A stretch of DNA of 64,000 bases, from the NCBI RefSeq assembly GCF_900103345.1, contig NZ_LT629702.1, positions 2,666,001 through 2,730,000 on the forward strand. Reading direction: 5' to 3'. Made by a program: the position numbers and the translations under genes. Source of the DNA: Pseudomonas azotoformans (lineage in GTDB: Bacteria > Pseudomonadota > Gammaproteobacteria > Pseudomonadales > Pseudomonadaceae). Under the pieces are notes generated by a model. It was not told the origin of the DNA, made no database searches, and was given only the letters and a program-made list of their open reading frames with translations. The stretch's first letter is position 1; each line of letters begins with the position of its first letter. Below are positions 42,501 through 48,502 of this stretch, in pieces.

Positions 42501-44261
42501 ATCCAGGCTGACGTTACCGCGCATAGTGCCGTGCTGATTGTTCACCGGCCCAGTCAACTGCAGGTTGAGATGGTTGGCGAAGATCGTGCCATGACGATTA
42601 TCGAGGCTGGCCAGTTTCACGCGCGCGTCACCTTTGGCGGCGAACAAACCGGTCTGGTTGAGCAGTTGACCCGCGATCACCGTGGTCAGCGCGTCGTCAC
42701 TGATTAGCTTGCCAGCGGTGTTGTCGAGCGTGTTGCTGACAACATCAAGGCGCTTACCCGCAGCGATGTTTCCGCGAAGGTTGCCGATAGCGCTGCCCTT
42801 GATCGACAGCGCGTTATCACCCTGAATCTGACCATCATCGTTAGCCAGAGAGCCCACGGCCAACGTGGCGTCAGTCGCCAGCAGTTGACCCTTTTGATTT
42901 AGCAGTTGGCCGGCGGTGACCTCAAGACTTCCTGCGCTAAGGATCCGGCCCTGGTTCTGGTTGTCCAGAGTCGACGCATTCAGTTGCGCATCGCGTTGAG
43001 CGCTCAACGTGCCACCCTGGTTGGCCAGGTTGCCCGTGTTGATGGTCAAGTCACGGCTGGCGATCACCGTCTTGCCGCTGTTGTCGATGCTTTGTGCTTT
43101 TAAGCGCACATCGCCTTGGGCATTGCGGCTGTTATCCGCATTGACGCCCGCTTCGATGATCCCGTTGTTGGTCAATCGGCCAGAAGCGTCCAGTGTGATG
43201 CTGTCCTTGGCCGCCAGGGTTTGCTGATTGGTCAGTGCGCCTTGGGTGTTCACCGACAAGTCAGTACCGGCATACACGGCGCCCTTGGCCTCTACGCTGG
43301 CTGCTTTGACCGCCACTGCCGTACCGGCCGAGGTCTGGCCCATGACCACATTGCCCGCCGCATCAATCTGGATATCACCACCGGCGACCATGTCCCCGGA
43401 CAGTTTCACCCCTACGCCGGCCTCGGTCCCCACCAACCTGACCGCCCCCACATACATGCCGCCCAGCGCCGACGAGTCAATCGCCAGATCCGGTGTCTTG
43501 CTACCGTCTGCCGCACGCGCCGTGGCGTTCAACGTGCGCGCATCCACATCATTACGGCCCGCCACGATGGTGAGCTTTTTCGCCTGGATCTGAGCGTTGA
43601 GGGTGGTGGCACGGGTGATGATTTCGAACTGGTCGACGTTGCTGGCGTTCAGTCCAGTGCCTTCGATGGCGACGTTGCCCTGATCCACTTGATAGCGGCT
43701 GATCTGGCCGTTTTCGATGACCGCCTTGCCCGTGGTGAGTGTGGCTTGAGGGGTGTTGATAAAGCCGCAACCGTTGCAACTGATGCCATACGGGTTGGCG
43801 ACAATCACATGGGCCGACTGCCCCGCCACTTCGGTGTAGCCACGCAATTGGCTGGGGCTGCCGCCATTCACCTCATTGAGGATGACGCTGGCGGCGCTGC
43901 CATTGAAATTCGAGTTTCCGAGGATGATGCCGCCCAGTTGGGTGGACTGGGTCCGGCTGGTCGAGTTGTTGAGGATGACCCCGTTGGCACCGACGTTGTA
44001 GTCGTGGAATTGGTTATGCGACAGCCCATTGGCGTTCGGCGCGGCAATATTGACGATCGGTACGCCATTGCCCGCTTGCCCGAGTGTGGTACCCGGCCCG
44101 CTCACAGCAATGCCGTCCGCCTGAGCCAGCAGCGGCTGCCAGAACATGGCGTTAGCCAGCACCAATGCCAACCCGCGCTTGGGCAAGCCCAGGAAGGTGG
44201 AGCGGCTTTTTACGGCCGCAGAAGGTTGGCGCACGAGGAAGGCGAACTGGCGAACATCCAT
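30579..44261 (-). CDS. cdiA: CdiA: giant contact-dependent inhibition exoprotein with EndoU-like nuclease tip
   Basis: 4560 residues. An extended signal peptide (1-49, 'RGLALVLANAMFWQPLLAQA') precedes the TPS secretion domain (about 50-300) with 'NPYGISCNGCGFIN' at 156-169. A very long stalk of FHA-1 repeats (N-x5-L-N-x4-G type units, to about residue 2700) is followed by a non-repetitive middle section, FHA-2 repeats ('GRDVTLTALTGDV', 'AGNRLDLLAGNNI'), a glycine/alanine-rich hydrophobic segment, a DUF637-like pretoxin region and a Pro/Gly linker. The tip carries 'GHNTQ' and 'GAHNSDAFLE' histidines (His4419, His4437) and 'YKPTSTKTTYDPKVLPDS', the bacterial EndoU pattern, so it probably cuts RNA (tRNA in studied cases) in target cells. 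Codon composition becomes AT-richer over the tip. Confidence 0.93.
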   Translation of the reverse strand: MDVRQFAFLVRQPSAAVKSRSTFLGLPKRGLALVLANAMFWQPLLAQADGIAVSGPGTTLGQAGNGVPIVNIAAPNANGLSHNQFHDYNVGANGVILNNSTSRTQSTQLGGIILGNSNFNGSAASVILNEVNGGSPSQLRGYTEVAGQSAHVIVANPYGISCNGCGFINTPQATLTTGKAVIENGQISRYQVDQGNVAIEGTGLNASNVDQFEIITRATTLNAQIQAKKLTIVAGRNDVDARTLNATARAADGSKTPDLAIDSSALGGMYVGAVRLVGTEAGVGVKLSGDMVAGGDIQIDAAGNVVMGQTSAGTAVAVKAASVEAKGAVYAGTDLSVNTQGALTNQQTLAAKDSITLDASGRLTNNGIIEAGVNADNSRNAQGDVRLKAQSIDNSGKTVIASRDLTINTGNLANQGGTLSAQRDAQLNASTLDNQNQGRILSAGSLEVTAGQLLNQKGQLLATDATLAVGSLANDDGQIQGDNALSIKGSAIGNLRGNIAAGKRLDVVSNTLDNTAGKLISDDALTTVIAGQLLNQTGLFAAKGDARVKLASLDNRHGTIFANHLNLQLTGPVNNQHGTMRGNVSLDFKAGEVDNSQGGRITSGQTLNASVSGLDQHDDGRIFAGGDVSLDLNGGHLNNQGGLIHAPGALLLNNLTSVDNRGGEISSAQALGFTADSLDNRSGKLLSEQGLLVRIAQALDNAKGLVAATGLDLQANSLNNTEGKLSARDDLTARVTTSLLNRQGEILGANTLLTGASLDNGKGLIQGDKRLTLDHTGLISNRNGRMVAGQASDLSAASFDNTGGLFTSDGTLKALISGQLVNQAGLFASAGLLQLTAASLDNQNKGRITGKSELALSLGQLDNRSGLINSGKTMTLAGDSLDNRAGEVSSVTDIVLNGSQLDNSAGGKVLANGDIQLNLDRLNNQLKGSVYAKRNLNIVLNGPLLNQQGALRSEASLTLDMNHGALHNAAGLINTPGALVLKNLSTVANQKGEISSEHAFSLAAQSLDNSEGKLLSDQALTLTIDQALVNIKGVIAAAGLSAQAARLDNTQGVLNSSKDLTLAVAGEWLNADGEVSSAGTSVIDAMTLNNRSGQVLSDVSLSLTTRAVLVNQGGTLGAGQRLLVTASSLDNSQSGSLVSDGSVTVQVEGLVDNQAKGRMLSKGDMTLQAGSFDNRGGVLSSRQAQTLTGQSLNNNGGLVNAVGPLRLTVDVADNTKGRIASQADLDATVGVLNQQGGELVAQGNLSLSGNDLDNRNGGLVGATKALKLNVDRVDNRVGEISGQLKTEISGQRLDNSDGKVLAGTALELAMVEVINRAKGLVFAQDVHLNAASLDNTEGTLAGQRSLAVRLSAGLDNMRGKISSEGGLQLHAQRVDNSGGSLSSAGDLTLTSDGELLNVGGVVESAQVLSLTSTGLNNSTQGLLKSQGAATLTTGQFNNSLGGRVISANSLDIQATDLNNGGRIASTGVLNANLASLTQASGGELFSSSQMNLDMNHGELTNAGVINAPILVLKNLGNVNNRDGEISSQNAFTLAARSLDNGNGKLISNQALDLRIEQALANAKGSISAIGLNVHSASLDNTDGLISSRSGLEISADSLIDNQRGSLIGDGAVLLTAAKLDNRAGEIAGKAKVTVNANRIDNQKGQLISTDTLALTGINLDNRNGLVGATKALKLDVGDVDNRTGELTSNADLSITGQRLDNSDGGQVFAAAGLSVAVDNVLNRVRGQLNGQRLTLTGTALDNSGGKLLSQQLLVVDLAGDLTNNQGLLSSEDTLDVKARSLDNTKGSLSSAQGLNVVVSDNLNNQGGELVTDASLTLRSASLGNQQGTLSGKGPVSVTTGTLNNQAGRLNSGDTLTLVAGQVNNGGSIGSAKALNATVTGLDQQAGKLFSQAGLSLDLGNGQLNNRGGLINTSGPLLLKNLTTVDNQGGEISSDQAFTLAAQSLDNSNGKLLSNQDLTLRINQAMANIKGLVGATNLNVHAGSIDNQGGTLTGRGELQLTSDGLLNNQGGNLLGGSRVILNATALDNTAMGLVNSQGSLDIATGNLSTGSGGEVSAKGSMDLKLSGLTLGGGQIVGAQGVTLDLNGAELDNRNGLISAKGSLALNRVHAINNQNGELSTQQNLTLNLNSLDNSGGKLISSQLLSVNAGTLLNQNGLLSGWQGLSVSGDSLDNRNNGTLSSRNGAVDVRLTGALLNTAAGAVASQGRLDLTAASLDNSGGILSSGAGQSLTVTGQLSNGNAGLIDSGAELELQAVTLDNQGGSVSAQKALAITATDLNNTGGTVAGNDRLTLNLLGSLTNTNGKLASAGPLLLQRAIQINNQGGQIASQGLLTLLAGGLDNSKLGTVAGKGRVAITTSGILQNDAKGLIYSQEADLQIKSAGLSNVTGVVQAQSGLSLDVSGDIDNQGGKLLAQTGDTVIKANTLNNQGGSVASVAGGVDATLSDSLLNGARQSKGGVVQGQRVSLTALTVDNQQGRIAAQDGDAVITANQLLNAYGGVYAKGALQTRGISLDNSFGQISAKRIDLGLSGQLSNHSGIIESEETLTLQANDLVNQGGKLRALASVGKTQFQIGNLFDNRNGVVETANTNLGLAATTFQNTGGQLLHTGEGDFDISLPNVTGAGGSIVTRGGLTLNADTWTNSSVIQAGRLNVNVGTFTQTETGQLLASSRLEGKGGQWINNGLIASDGSLALQLTGGYEGSGRVSSVGALDLTAAQLTVGQLASITGGGNSRIAVDGTLANEGRITSATDLNVSAGAINNSGTLGSNANLRLTTPALLNQNGLIFSGGDMALRTDTFTNRFADVYGLGNVSIAKDDNNGQSTSINNISATVESGGDLSLAAGYIENRKDVFKTTGGLVSSYIGVQCSSCTSTAGSGPSFLVWAENFKSQVVEDSAASSMTAGRNFLVSGGDLINKASTLTAGNNISFTLKNFTNEGASVGDYSLRRSYDFGSLNPSNIAKFMLTVMNYNRTHDPLYNSRSPAVHTFNSSGVESYKRIGFEGGRDAVRFYTTYGTLRIQTKGESVDPNIGAADGPWEMLSARPFNSTTIGSTTAAGAVVQAGGTVSINATQNLTNSVVRQNVAVTGNASRVGATQVTGNTAVMVTINRELPPGLALQQVNPVALPGFTLPTGKNGLFRLNEQAANTGQVSSGDTGSQNWTLGNANVGLVQRQQPSPGVSGRTLQVNNAAQAAGVHQVALTARDAGAVSGSASTISVAGNTDSGALPPGRTTGIEISHGDATHTQVSRPDLELPVLTPAARDTNGARDNSIASNAGATINIPVLTPLAPGSTQPGAAKPIHRVQGLPISSAAAQPHKYLIETNPALTDLKQFMSSDYLLAGLGYNPDESAKRLGDGLYEQRLIQQAVVARTGQRFLDGQTSDDALFRYLMDNAIRSKQSLDLSVGVSLTGAQVAALTHDIVWLEEHEVAGEKVLVPVLYLANADQRLTSNGALIAGQDVSLIAGKDLINAGTLRASNNLSAAAGDDLVNSGRIEAGNRLDLLAGNNIVNQSGGVIAGRDVTLTALTGDVVNERSLTGYGMGEGNRSYYGDSARIEAANDLTIKASRDFTNSGSSLKSGGDTLIDAGRDINIVATKALDSGFSGMGMRTSAVTQSTSSVSAGRDVVMNGGRDLNAIASSINAKRDIFMNAKENMTVASAANEEHAFGKSKKRTIQEDHVSQVGSLVSAGADVRLTAGHDMALISSRITAGDEAYLVAGEKLSLLAAQDSDYSLYDMKKKSKSKKQTQHDEVTKVVNIGSEVKAGGDIALISGGDQKYQAAKLESDQDLTVQSGGGIEFEGVKDLHQESHSKSKSSLFWNSMSGKGNTDETFKQTQMTAQGEIVIKAVDGLKIDVKHINQETVSQAIDAMVKADPQLAWLKEAEKRGDVDWRLVKETHDSFKYSHSGMGTGAMLVVVIVITVVTAGSGTATAIGTTAGTTASSAAVAAGASTVTAAAVGSAASAAAAAAYTAVVTQSVVSTINNKGDLGAVLKDVTSSDSIKGYLKSGLAAGFAAGVLDKAFSVSPEKAGTATHGFKLGELDGFTKFAGYSLAEKGFGALTNVAFDGGSLKDQMAQASISAIADVLSASVYKKLGSQLEFTGIPGKVGAHAIVGGLIAEAAGGSFRTGALAAGANEAFVAAVDDSIFSGPMHDQLLAMTSQLIGTTVATVAGGSAKDQQVAGWVAQQATKFNSLDHPTAKRLLKELNDCKANGGCSTEKVRGVIDRYEEISAARSAAIKACKSRECADGIVANTISMDDPVAQDLLKFFRGKIAYDVPGLLVGNPKDFSSPPQGFDKWGATYVTDDQMVTAKYIQEGWLTPDEAAHLDEWVKGTSWMERAAGRELSVSERARMLTDMGDMLLTNGWGNRAPKPSISKGKVEDKGPGISADADGFGLNGPKSTPPTAGQPASTLPNTFGESVLGHNTQIGVRNSKAGTISGAHNSDAFLESVEITGAKISNKITDVRYPGLVEYSYQLPRTNTKGELIGGYKPTSTKTTYDPKVLPDSRVADMSSRAAVQAESLFKSSPALREANIKVDGYHFQVTRNSKTGEITNAFITMPPRTN

Positions 44262-44294
44262 GTCGTATCTCGATGCCCAAAGGGCGATAAAAAA

Positions 44295-46016
44295 TTAAAG
44301 GAAAAAATCCATGCGGAAATAGATCGGCGCTTCACGTTCCGTGATCGGGTCCGGTCGTTCCAAAGAGTGTGCAAAGGTCACCGTGGCCGCGACGTTCTTG
44401 CCGCGTGCAAACAGTTCCAGGGAATTGCTGGTCATGCGCCCATGCTGTTCGGCGTTGTAGCGACCGTGGCGGATCACGCCCTGGTCGTAGCCGACGCTGG
44501 TGCCGTATTCGTTGAACGCCGACTGCAGCCATGCCCAGGTCACCGGGCGGCTCCAGCGCAGGTCGTTGCGCCAGTAGCCGCCGCTGTCGCCGGCCAGGCT
44601 TTGGTCCTTATAGCCACGAATCGAGGACTGCCCGCCGAGGCTCATGCGTTGCGGGCTGAACAGCACGTCTTCGCTGCGCTGGCCGGTCATCAAACTGCTG
44701 AAGCTGAGCGACTCGCCCCACAGCTTGAAGGGGTACAGGTAGCTCACCGTCGCGGTGTATTTGCGGTAGCGCGCATCGGCCTGGCCGGGGCGTGGGTTGT
44801 GGTTGGCCTGGGCGTCGAACGCGCCAATGCCGTCCTGCATACCCAGGTCGATGTTAAGGAACGAGCTGCCAATGCGTCGGCCATGGTTGATGCCGAACTG
44901 GGCTTCGCTGAGGCGGTTGCTGCTCAGGGCGAGCTTGCTGTCTTCGATGAAGTTGTTGGTGCGCAGGTAGGCCACGCCGGTGCTCAAAGAAGTCTTGCTC
45001 AGGGCGTCGCGGTGGACGACCCGCTCCAAGCGCAACTGGTGGCTTTGGCTGTCACCGGACTGCTTGAAGTTGAAGCCGCTGGCCTGGGCCAGGGAGCGAT
45101 ATTCAGTCTCGCTGTAGCTGTAATTGAGGTTCCACCAGCCAAACGGCAGGTTGTAGTTGAGCATCGAGTTGCGTGAGGTTTTCTGGTGGTCGCTGACCGC
45201 GTCATGGCCGCCACGCAGGGAGAGTTGGTCAGCCAGGCCGAGCGGGTTATCCCAATCGAGACTGGCGCCCCACTGTTGTTCGCCGGTGCTGCGTTGGCCG
45301 CCGTTGTGGCGAGATAGGCCAACACGCCAGGGTTTTTGCGGCGTGTTCTTGACCAACACCTCGCTACCGCCGACTTGTTTGCCCGGTGCCAATTCCATCT
45401 GCGCCTGGTTTGAGGGAAGGCGGTTCAGTTGGTCGACCATCTGCTCGATTTCGCGCAGGTTGAGCAATTCACCCTTTTGGCCTGGAAAAGTCATGGCGAG
45501 TTGGCGGTCGGTGATGCCGCTGCCCTGCTCGCCCTTCAATCCTTCGAGCCTGCCTTCGATTACCTGGATCTTGAGCACGCCGTTGGAGAGGTCTTGTTGT
45601 GGCAAGTAGGCGCGGCTGGTGACCAGTCCTTTGGCCAGGTAGCGGTCCGTGATGACCTTGAGCACCTCGTTGAGTTGCGGTACGCCCAGGCATTGCCCGA
45701 TGTAGGGTTGGACCAACGCGTGGCGCTCGCTTTCAGACAACGCATCGGCGCCAGTGAGTTCGATGGTCTTGATGGCGAAGCAGCGGGTGTCAGCAGGCGC
45801 TGTCGGTTTGGCAGGCGCGGCGGCTTTGCCGGGCAGGTCCTTGAGTTCGTCGAGGCGGCGTTGTTGCTCTTGAAGCAGACGATCCTGGCGATCACGGATC
45901 AGATCAGTGACGCCCGGGGTGCTCTGCGGGGTCGCGCCTTGGACCGTCCCGGCGAAGCCCAGGCAAAAACAAGCGGACAGCAGGCCGAGCCTGGTCCGGC
46001 GTACCAAACGCCACAT
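44295..46016 (-). CDS. cdiB: CdiB: two-partner-secretion outer-membrane transporter
   Basis: A 573-residue ShlB/FhaC/HecB-family protein: signal peptide ('LGLLSACFCLGFAGTVQG'), an N-terminal helix ('RDRQDRLLQEQQRRLDELKD') that plugs the pore, two POTRA domains ('RCFAIKTIELTGADALSE', 'VLKIQVIEGRLEGLKGEQG'), and a 16-strand barrel with the L6 motif 'SIRGYKDQSLAGDSGGYW' (the VRGY motif) and C-terminal Phe-Leu end. It exports CdiA through the outer membrane, recognising its TPS domain. cdiA begins 33 bp downstream, so cdiB-cdiA-cdiI form one operon. Confidence 0.95.
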   Translation of the reverse strand: MWRLVRRTRLGLLSACFCLGFAGTVQGATPQSTPGVTDLIRDRQDRLLQEQQRRLDELKDLPGKAAAPAKPTAPADTRCFAIKTIELTGADALSESERHALVQPYIGQCLGVPQLNEVLKVITDRYLAKGLVTSRAYLPQQDLSNGVLKIQVIEGRLEGLKGEQGSGITDRQLAMTFPGQKGELLNLREIEQMVDQLNRLPSNQAQMELAPGKQVGGSEVLVKNTPQKPWRVGLSRHNGGQRSTGEQQWGASLDWDNPLGLADQLSLRGGHDAVSDHQKTSRNSMLNYNLPFGWWNLNYSYSETEYRSLAQASGFNFKQSGDSQSHQLRLERVVHRDALSKTSLSTGVAYLRTNNFIEDSKLALSSNRLSEAQFGINHGRRIGSSFLNIDLGMQDGIGAFDAQANHNPRPGQADARYRKYTATVSYLYPFKLWGESLSFSSLMTGQRSEDVLFSPQRMSLGGQSSIRGYKDQSLAGDSGGYWRNDLRWSRPVTWAWLQSAFNEYGTSVGYDQGVIRHGRYNAEQHGRMTSNSLELFARGKNVAATVTFAHSLERPDPITEREAPIYFRMDFFL

Positions 46017-46059
46017 TTCTAGATCCCTCTATATGGCGTAGTGCCATCAATGAGCGGCG

Positions 46060-46088
46060 ATCTTAAGATGGCGATATAGTGGCGTCAA
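46060..46088 (-). promoter_or_regulatory. Sigma-70-type promoter of cdiBAI
   Basis: On the minus strand TTGACG (46083-46088) and TAAGAT (46060-46065) are separated by exactly 17 bp, 44 bp before the cdiB ATG, with GAGGG as ribosome site. A small ATGGC/GCCAT hairpin lies in the leader. Confidence 0.6.
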
Positions 46089-46199
46089 TTAAATGTACAA
46101 CTTTGTACCACTACCGACTCCAAGAGAATGGGTATTGCCGGCCTTGGGTGGGCCGACTGCTGCCTCTCACAACATCGGCCCTAAGCGGTCGCTCGCCGG

Positions 46200-46985
46200 T
46201 TAACGACGGACCATCGATTCGCCCAGACGTGTCAGAGCTGCACGTAGCTCTCGGTCACTACCGCCTAGCGCATTGCTGGCGATGGCTGCATTTCTCAACA
46301 GGATCGACGCCGCATGTTCGATGTGTTCCTTGAGCAGACGGTCAGACGGACCGGACAAGGTCAGCGCCCCTTTCAACTCATGGCCCATGGCAAACACCGG
46401 CACTGATACGGCGGTAGTTTCCGGGTCCCGCTCGCCGAAGGAACAGGCCCAGAAGCGTTCGCGGACCTCGGTCAATGCAGGCTCCGCATCGCGGGAAAAG
46501 GCCCGAAGGATCTTGCCTGACGCTCCGGCCTGCAACGGAAAGCGCGCGCCTTCCAGCACCGAAACCCGCACCGCACGCTTGGGCTCGACCCTAAACAACA
46601 CGACGCGGCTGCCGTTTTCCAGCACGTAGAACGAAGAGGTTTCACCGCTTTCCTCAGTGATCGACTCCAGCAAGGGGTGAATCACGTCGCGCAGTCGGAA
46701 CGAGCTCTGGTACAGCTGCGACAAACGCAGAGGCTCAGGGCCGACCGAGTAACGACCATCGGTGAGGCGACGGACGAACCCGGCTTTTTCCAGCGAGGCG
46801 ATCAGGCGCAGGATGGTGCTTTTGTACAAACCCGTCCGCCGCGCGATTTCGGCCAGGGCCAGACAGTCCTGCTCGATGCTGAAGGCCGACAAAATGGCAA
46901 ATGCGCGGTCGACGGCAGCCACGCCGCCTTCAGCATTGGCGGCCTGGTCGGAAAGGTTTTTTTCAGATTCGGTAGTCATAGACAC
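46200..46985 (-). CDS. IclR-family regulator
   Basis: A 261-residue IclR protein: wHTH 'VAAVDRAFAILSAFSIEQDC' / 'LAEIARRTGLYKSTILRLIASLEKAGFV' and the C-terminal effector domain ('ETSSFYVLENGSRVVLFRVE', 'FPLQAGASGKILRAFS', 'AVSVPVFAMGHELKGALTLSG'). It is the last gene of the minus-strand cluster HMG-CoA-lyase / CoA-transferase / MFS / iclR. The GTTCT-type palindromes between the lyase and the divergent lactonase gene (50671-50893) are the probable binding sites. Its effector may be the organic acid degraded by the cluster. Confidence 0.9.
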   Translation of the reverse strand: MSMTTESEKNLSDQAANAEGGVAAVDRAFAILSAFSIEQDCLALAEIARRTGLYKSTILRLIASLEKAGFVRRLTDGRYSVGPEPLRLSQLYQSSFRLRDVIHPLLESITEESGETSSFYVLENGSRVVLFRVEPKRAVRVSVLEGARFPLQAGASGKILRAFSRDAEPALTEVRERFWACSFGERDPETTAVSVPVFAMGHELKGALTLSGPSDRLLKEHIEHAASILLRNAAIASNALGGSDRELRAALTRLGESMVRR

Positions 46986-47099
46986 TCATTGTCGATTCGT
47001 CGCTCGCAGGCGGCGGATGATTCGCAAACCACCCCGCCAACCCGCAAGACAATATCAGAGCCGCCCGATCCCTTCTGAAAAATGTGCAGCCGCTGCTCA

Positions 47100-48416
47100 C
47101 TACTCGCGCAGGAAGAAGCGAAGCGAGACGACCATTGCTGCGGCAACGAACATGATGCAGCCCATGACCATAAGACCTGCGGTGAACGACCCGGTGTAGT
47201 CCTTCAAAAAGCCCATCAGGTAAGGCCCGACAAACCCGCCAAACGCGCCAATGGAATTGATCAGTGCGATTCCACCCGCTGCGGCTTGCCCGCGCAGGAA
47301 CTTGCCCGGCAAAGTGTAGAAAATCGTCTTGCCAGCGATCGTGCCGATCAGCGCTAAAGTAATCCCTGCCAGTGCCGGAACCAGCGCGTCCATTCGCAGC
47401 GCCAGGATTAACGCAAAGCCTGCCAGCAGCATGGCCACGGTCAGGTTGAAAATGCCTTTGCCCGTACGGTCCACATGTTTGGCCCAGATCAGTAGCGCTA
47501 CAGTGGCAAAGAAGTACGGAATGGCCGCAACCCAGCCGATCATGCTGACTTCGACACCATGGGCCTTGAGCATCTCCGGCAACCAGATACCGATGCCGTA
47601 GGAGCCCAGGGTGAAGCTGAAGGTGATCGAGCTGAGAATCCACACGCGTGGGTCTTTGAGTGCGGCCTTGAAGCCATGGCTGTGCTGACCTTTGCTCTGC
47701 TCTTCGGCGAGCATGCCGGTCAGCACATGGCGTTCTTCGGCGGTCAGCCATTTGGCCTCGGCCGGGTGGTTGGTCAGCACCTTCAAGGTAATCAAACCGA
47801 GGATGCACGCTGGCACCCCTTCGATGAGAAACATCCATTGCCAACCCGCAAGCCCGAGCAAACCGTGCATCTGCAACAGCCAGATCGACAGCGGCCCGCC
47901 CACCAGAAACGAGATCGGCGTGGCCACGGTAAACCAGGCCAACACCCGCGTGCGGTATTGCGCGGGGAACCACAGGGTAAGGAAGAAAATCACGCCGGGA
48001 AAGAAGCCGGCTTCAGCGATGCCGAGGATCAAGCGCACAATATAGAAGCTGTACGGCCCGACGATCATCGCGGTGGCAGCAGCGGCCAGGCCCCAAGTGA
48101 TCATGATCCGCGCCATCCACAGGCGGGCGCCGAAACGGTACATCGCCAGATTGCTCGGCACTTCGCACAGGCAGTAGCCGAAGAACATGATGCCCGCGCC
48201 AAGGCCGAACTGCGTGGCGGTCAGGCCCAACTGCTCGGTCATCTGCAACGCGGCGTAGCCGACGCTGGTGCGGTCCAGGTAATTGAAGAAATACGCCAGC
48301 GCGAGCAAGGGGATCAAGCGCCAGGCGGCCTTGTGCAGGACGCGGGTCTGTTCGGCATCCAGGGAGCGCACGCTGCTGATATCGCTGCTGTGCGGGGGTG
48401 TCGTGACGATGGCCAT
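47100..48416 (-). CDS. MFS transporter, anion:cation symporter (ACS) family
   Basis: The ATG at 48416 ('MAIVTTPPHSSD'), preceded by TGAGGAAA, gives 438 residues. The ACS hallmark 'LAYFFNYLDRTSVGYAALQM' (TM1) and the loop with 'FGARLWMARIMITWGLAAAA' are present; twelve membrane segments; ends 'SLRFFLRE'. ACS carriers take up organic anions such as tartrate, phthalate, glucarate or hydroxy acids with protons. It lies 86 bp downstream of the CoA-transferase gene and upstream of iclR, clearly within the operon. The cluster has a second, unrelated carrier (CitMHS type) on the divergent arm, so two related acids, or an acid and its lactone, may be imported. Confidence 0.88.
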   Translation of the reverse strand: MAIVTTPPHSSDISSVRSLDAEQTRVLHKAAWRLIPLLALAYFFNYLDRTSVGYAALQMTEQLGLTATQFGLGAGIMFFGYCLCEVPSNLAMYRFGARLWMARIMITWGLAAAATAMIVGPYSFYIVRLILGIAEAGFFPGVIFFLTLWFPAQYRTRVLAWFTVATPISFLVGGPLSIWLLQMHGLLGLAGWQWMFLIEGVPACILGLITLKVLTNHPAEAKWLTAEERHVLTGMLAEEQSKGQHSHGFKAALKDPRVWILSSITFSFTLGSYGIGIWLPEMLKAHGVEVSMIGWVAAIPYFFATVALLIWAKHVDRTGKGIFNLTVAMLLAGFALILALRMDALVPALAGITLALIGTIAGKTIFYTLPGKFLRGQAAAGGIALINSIGAFGGFVGPYLMGFLKDYTGSFTAGLMVMGCIMFVAAAMVVSLRFFLRE

Positions 48417-48502
48417 GACGGGTTTCCTCAGCATTTATTTTTATAAGGCTGACGGCGGGAATGTCCGTCAGCTACAGGAATCAGGAATCCCTTCCAGCGG
48501 TT

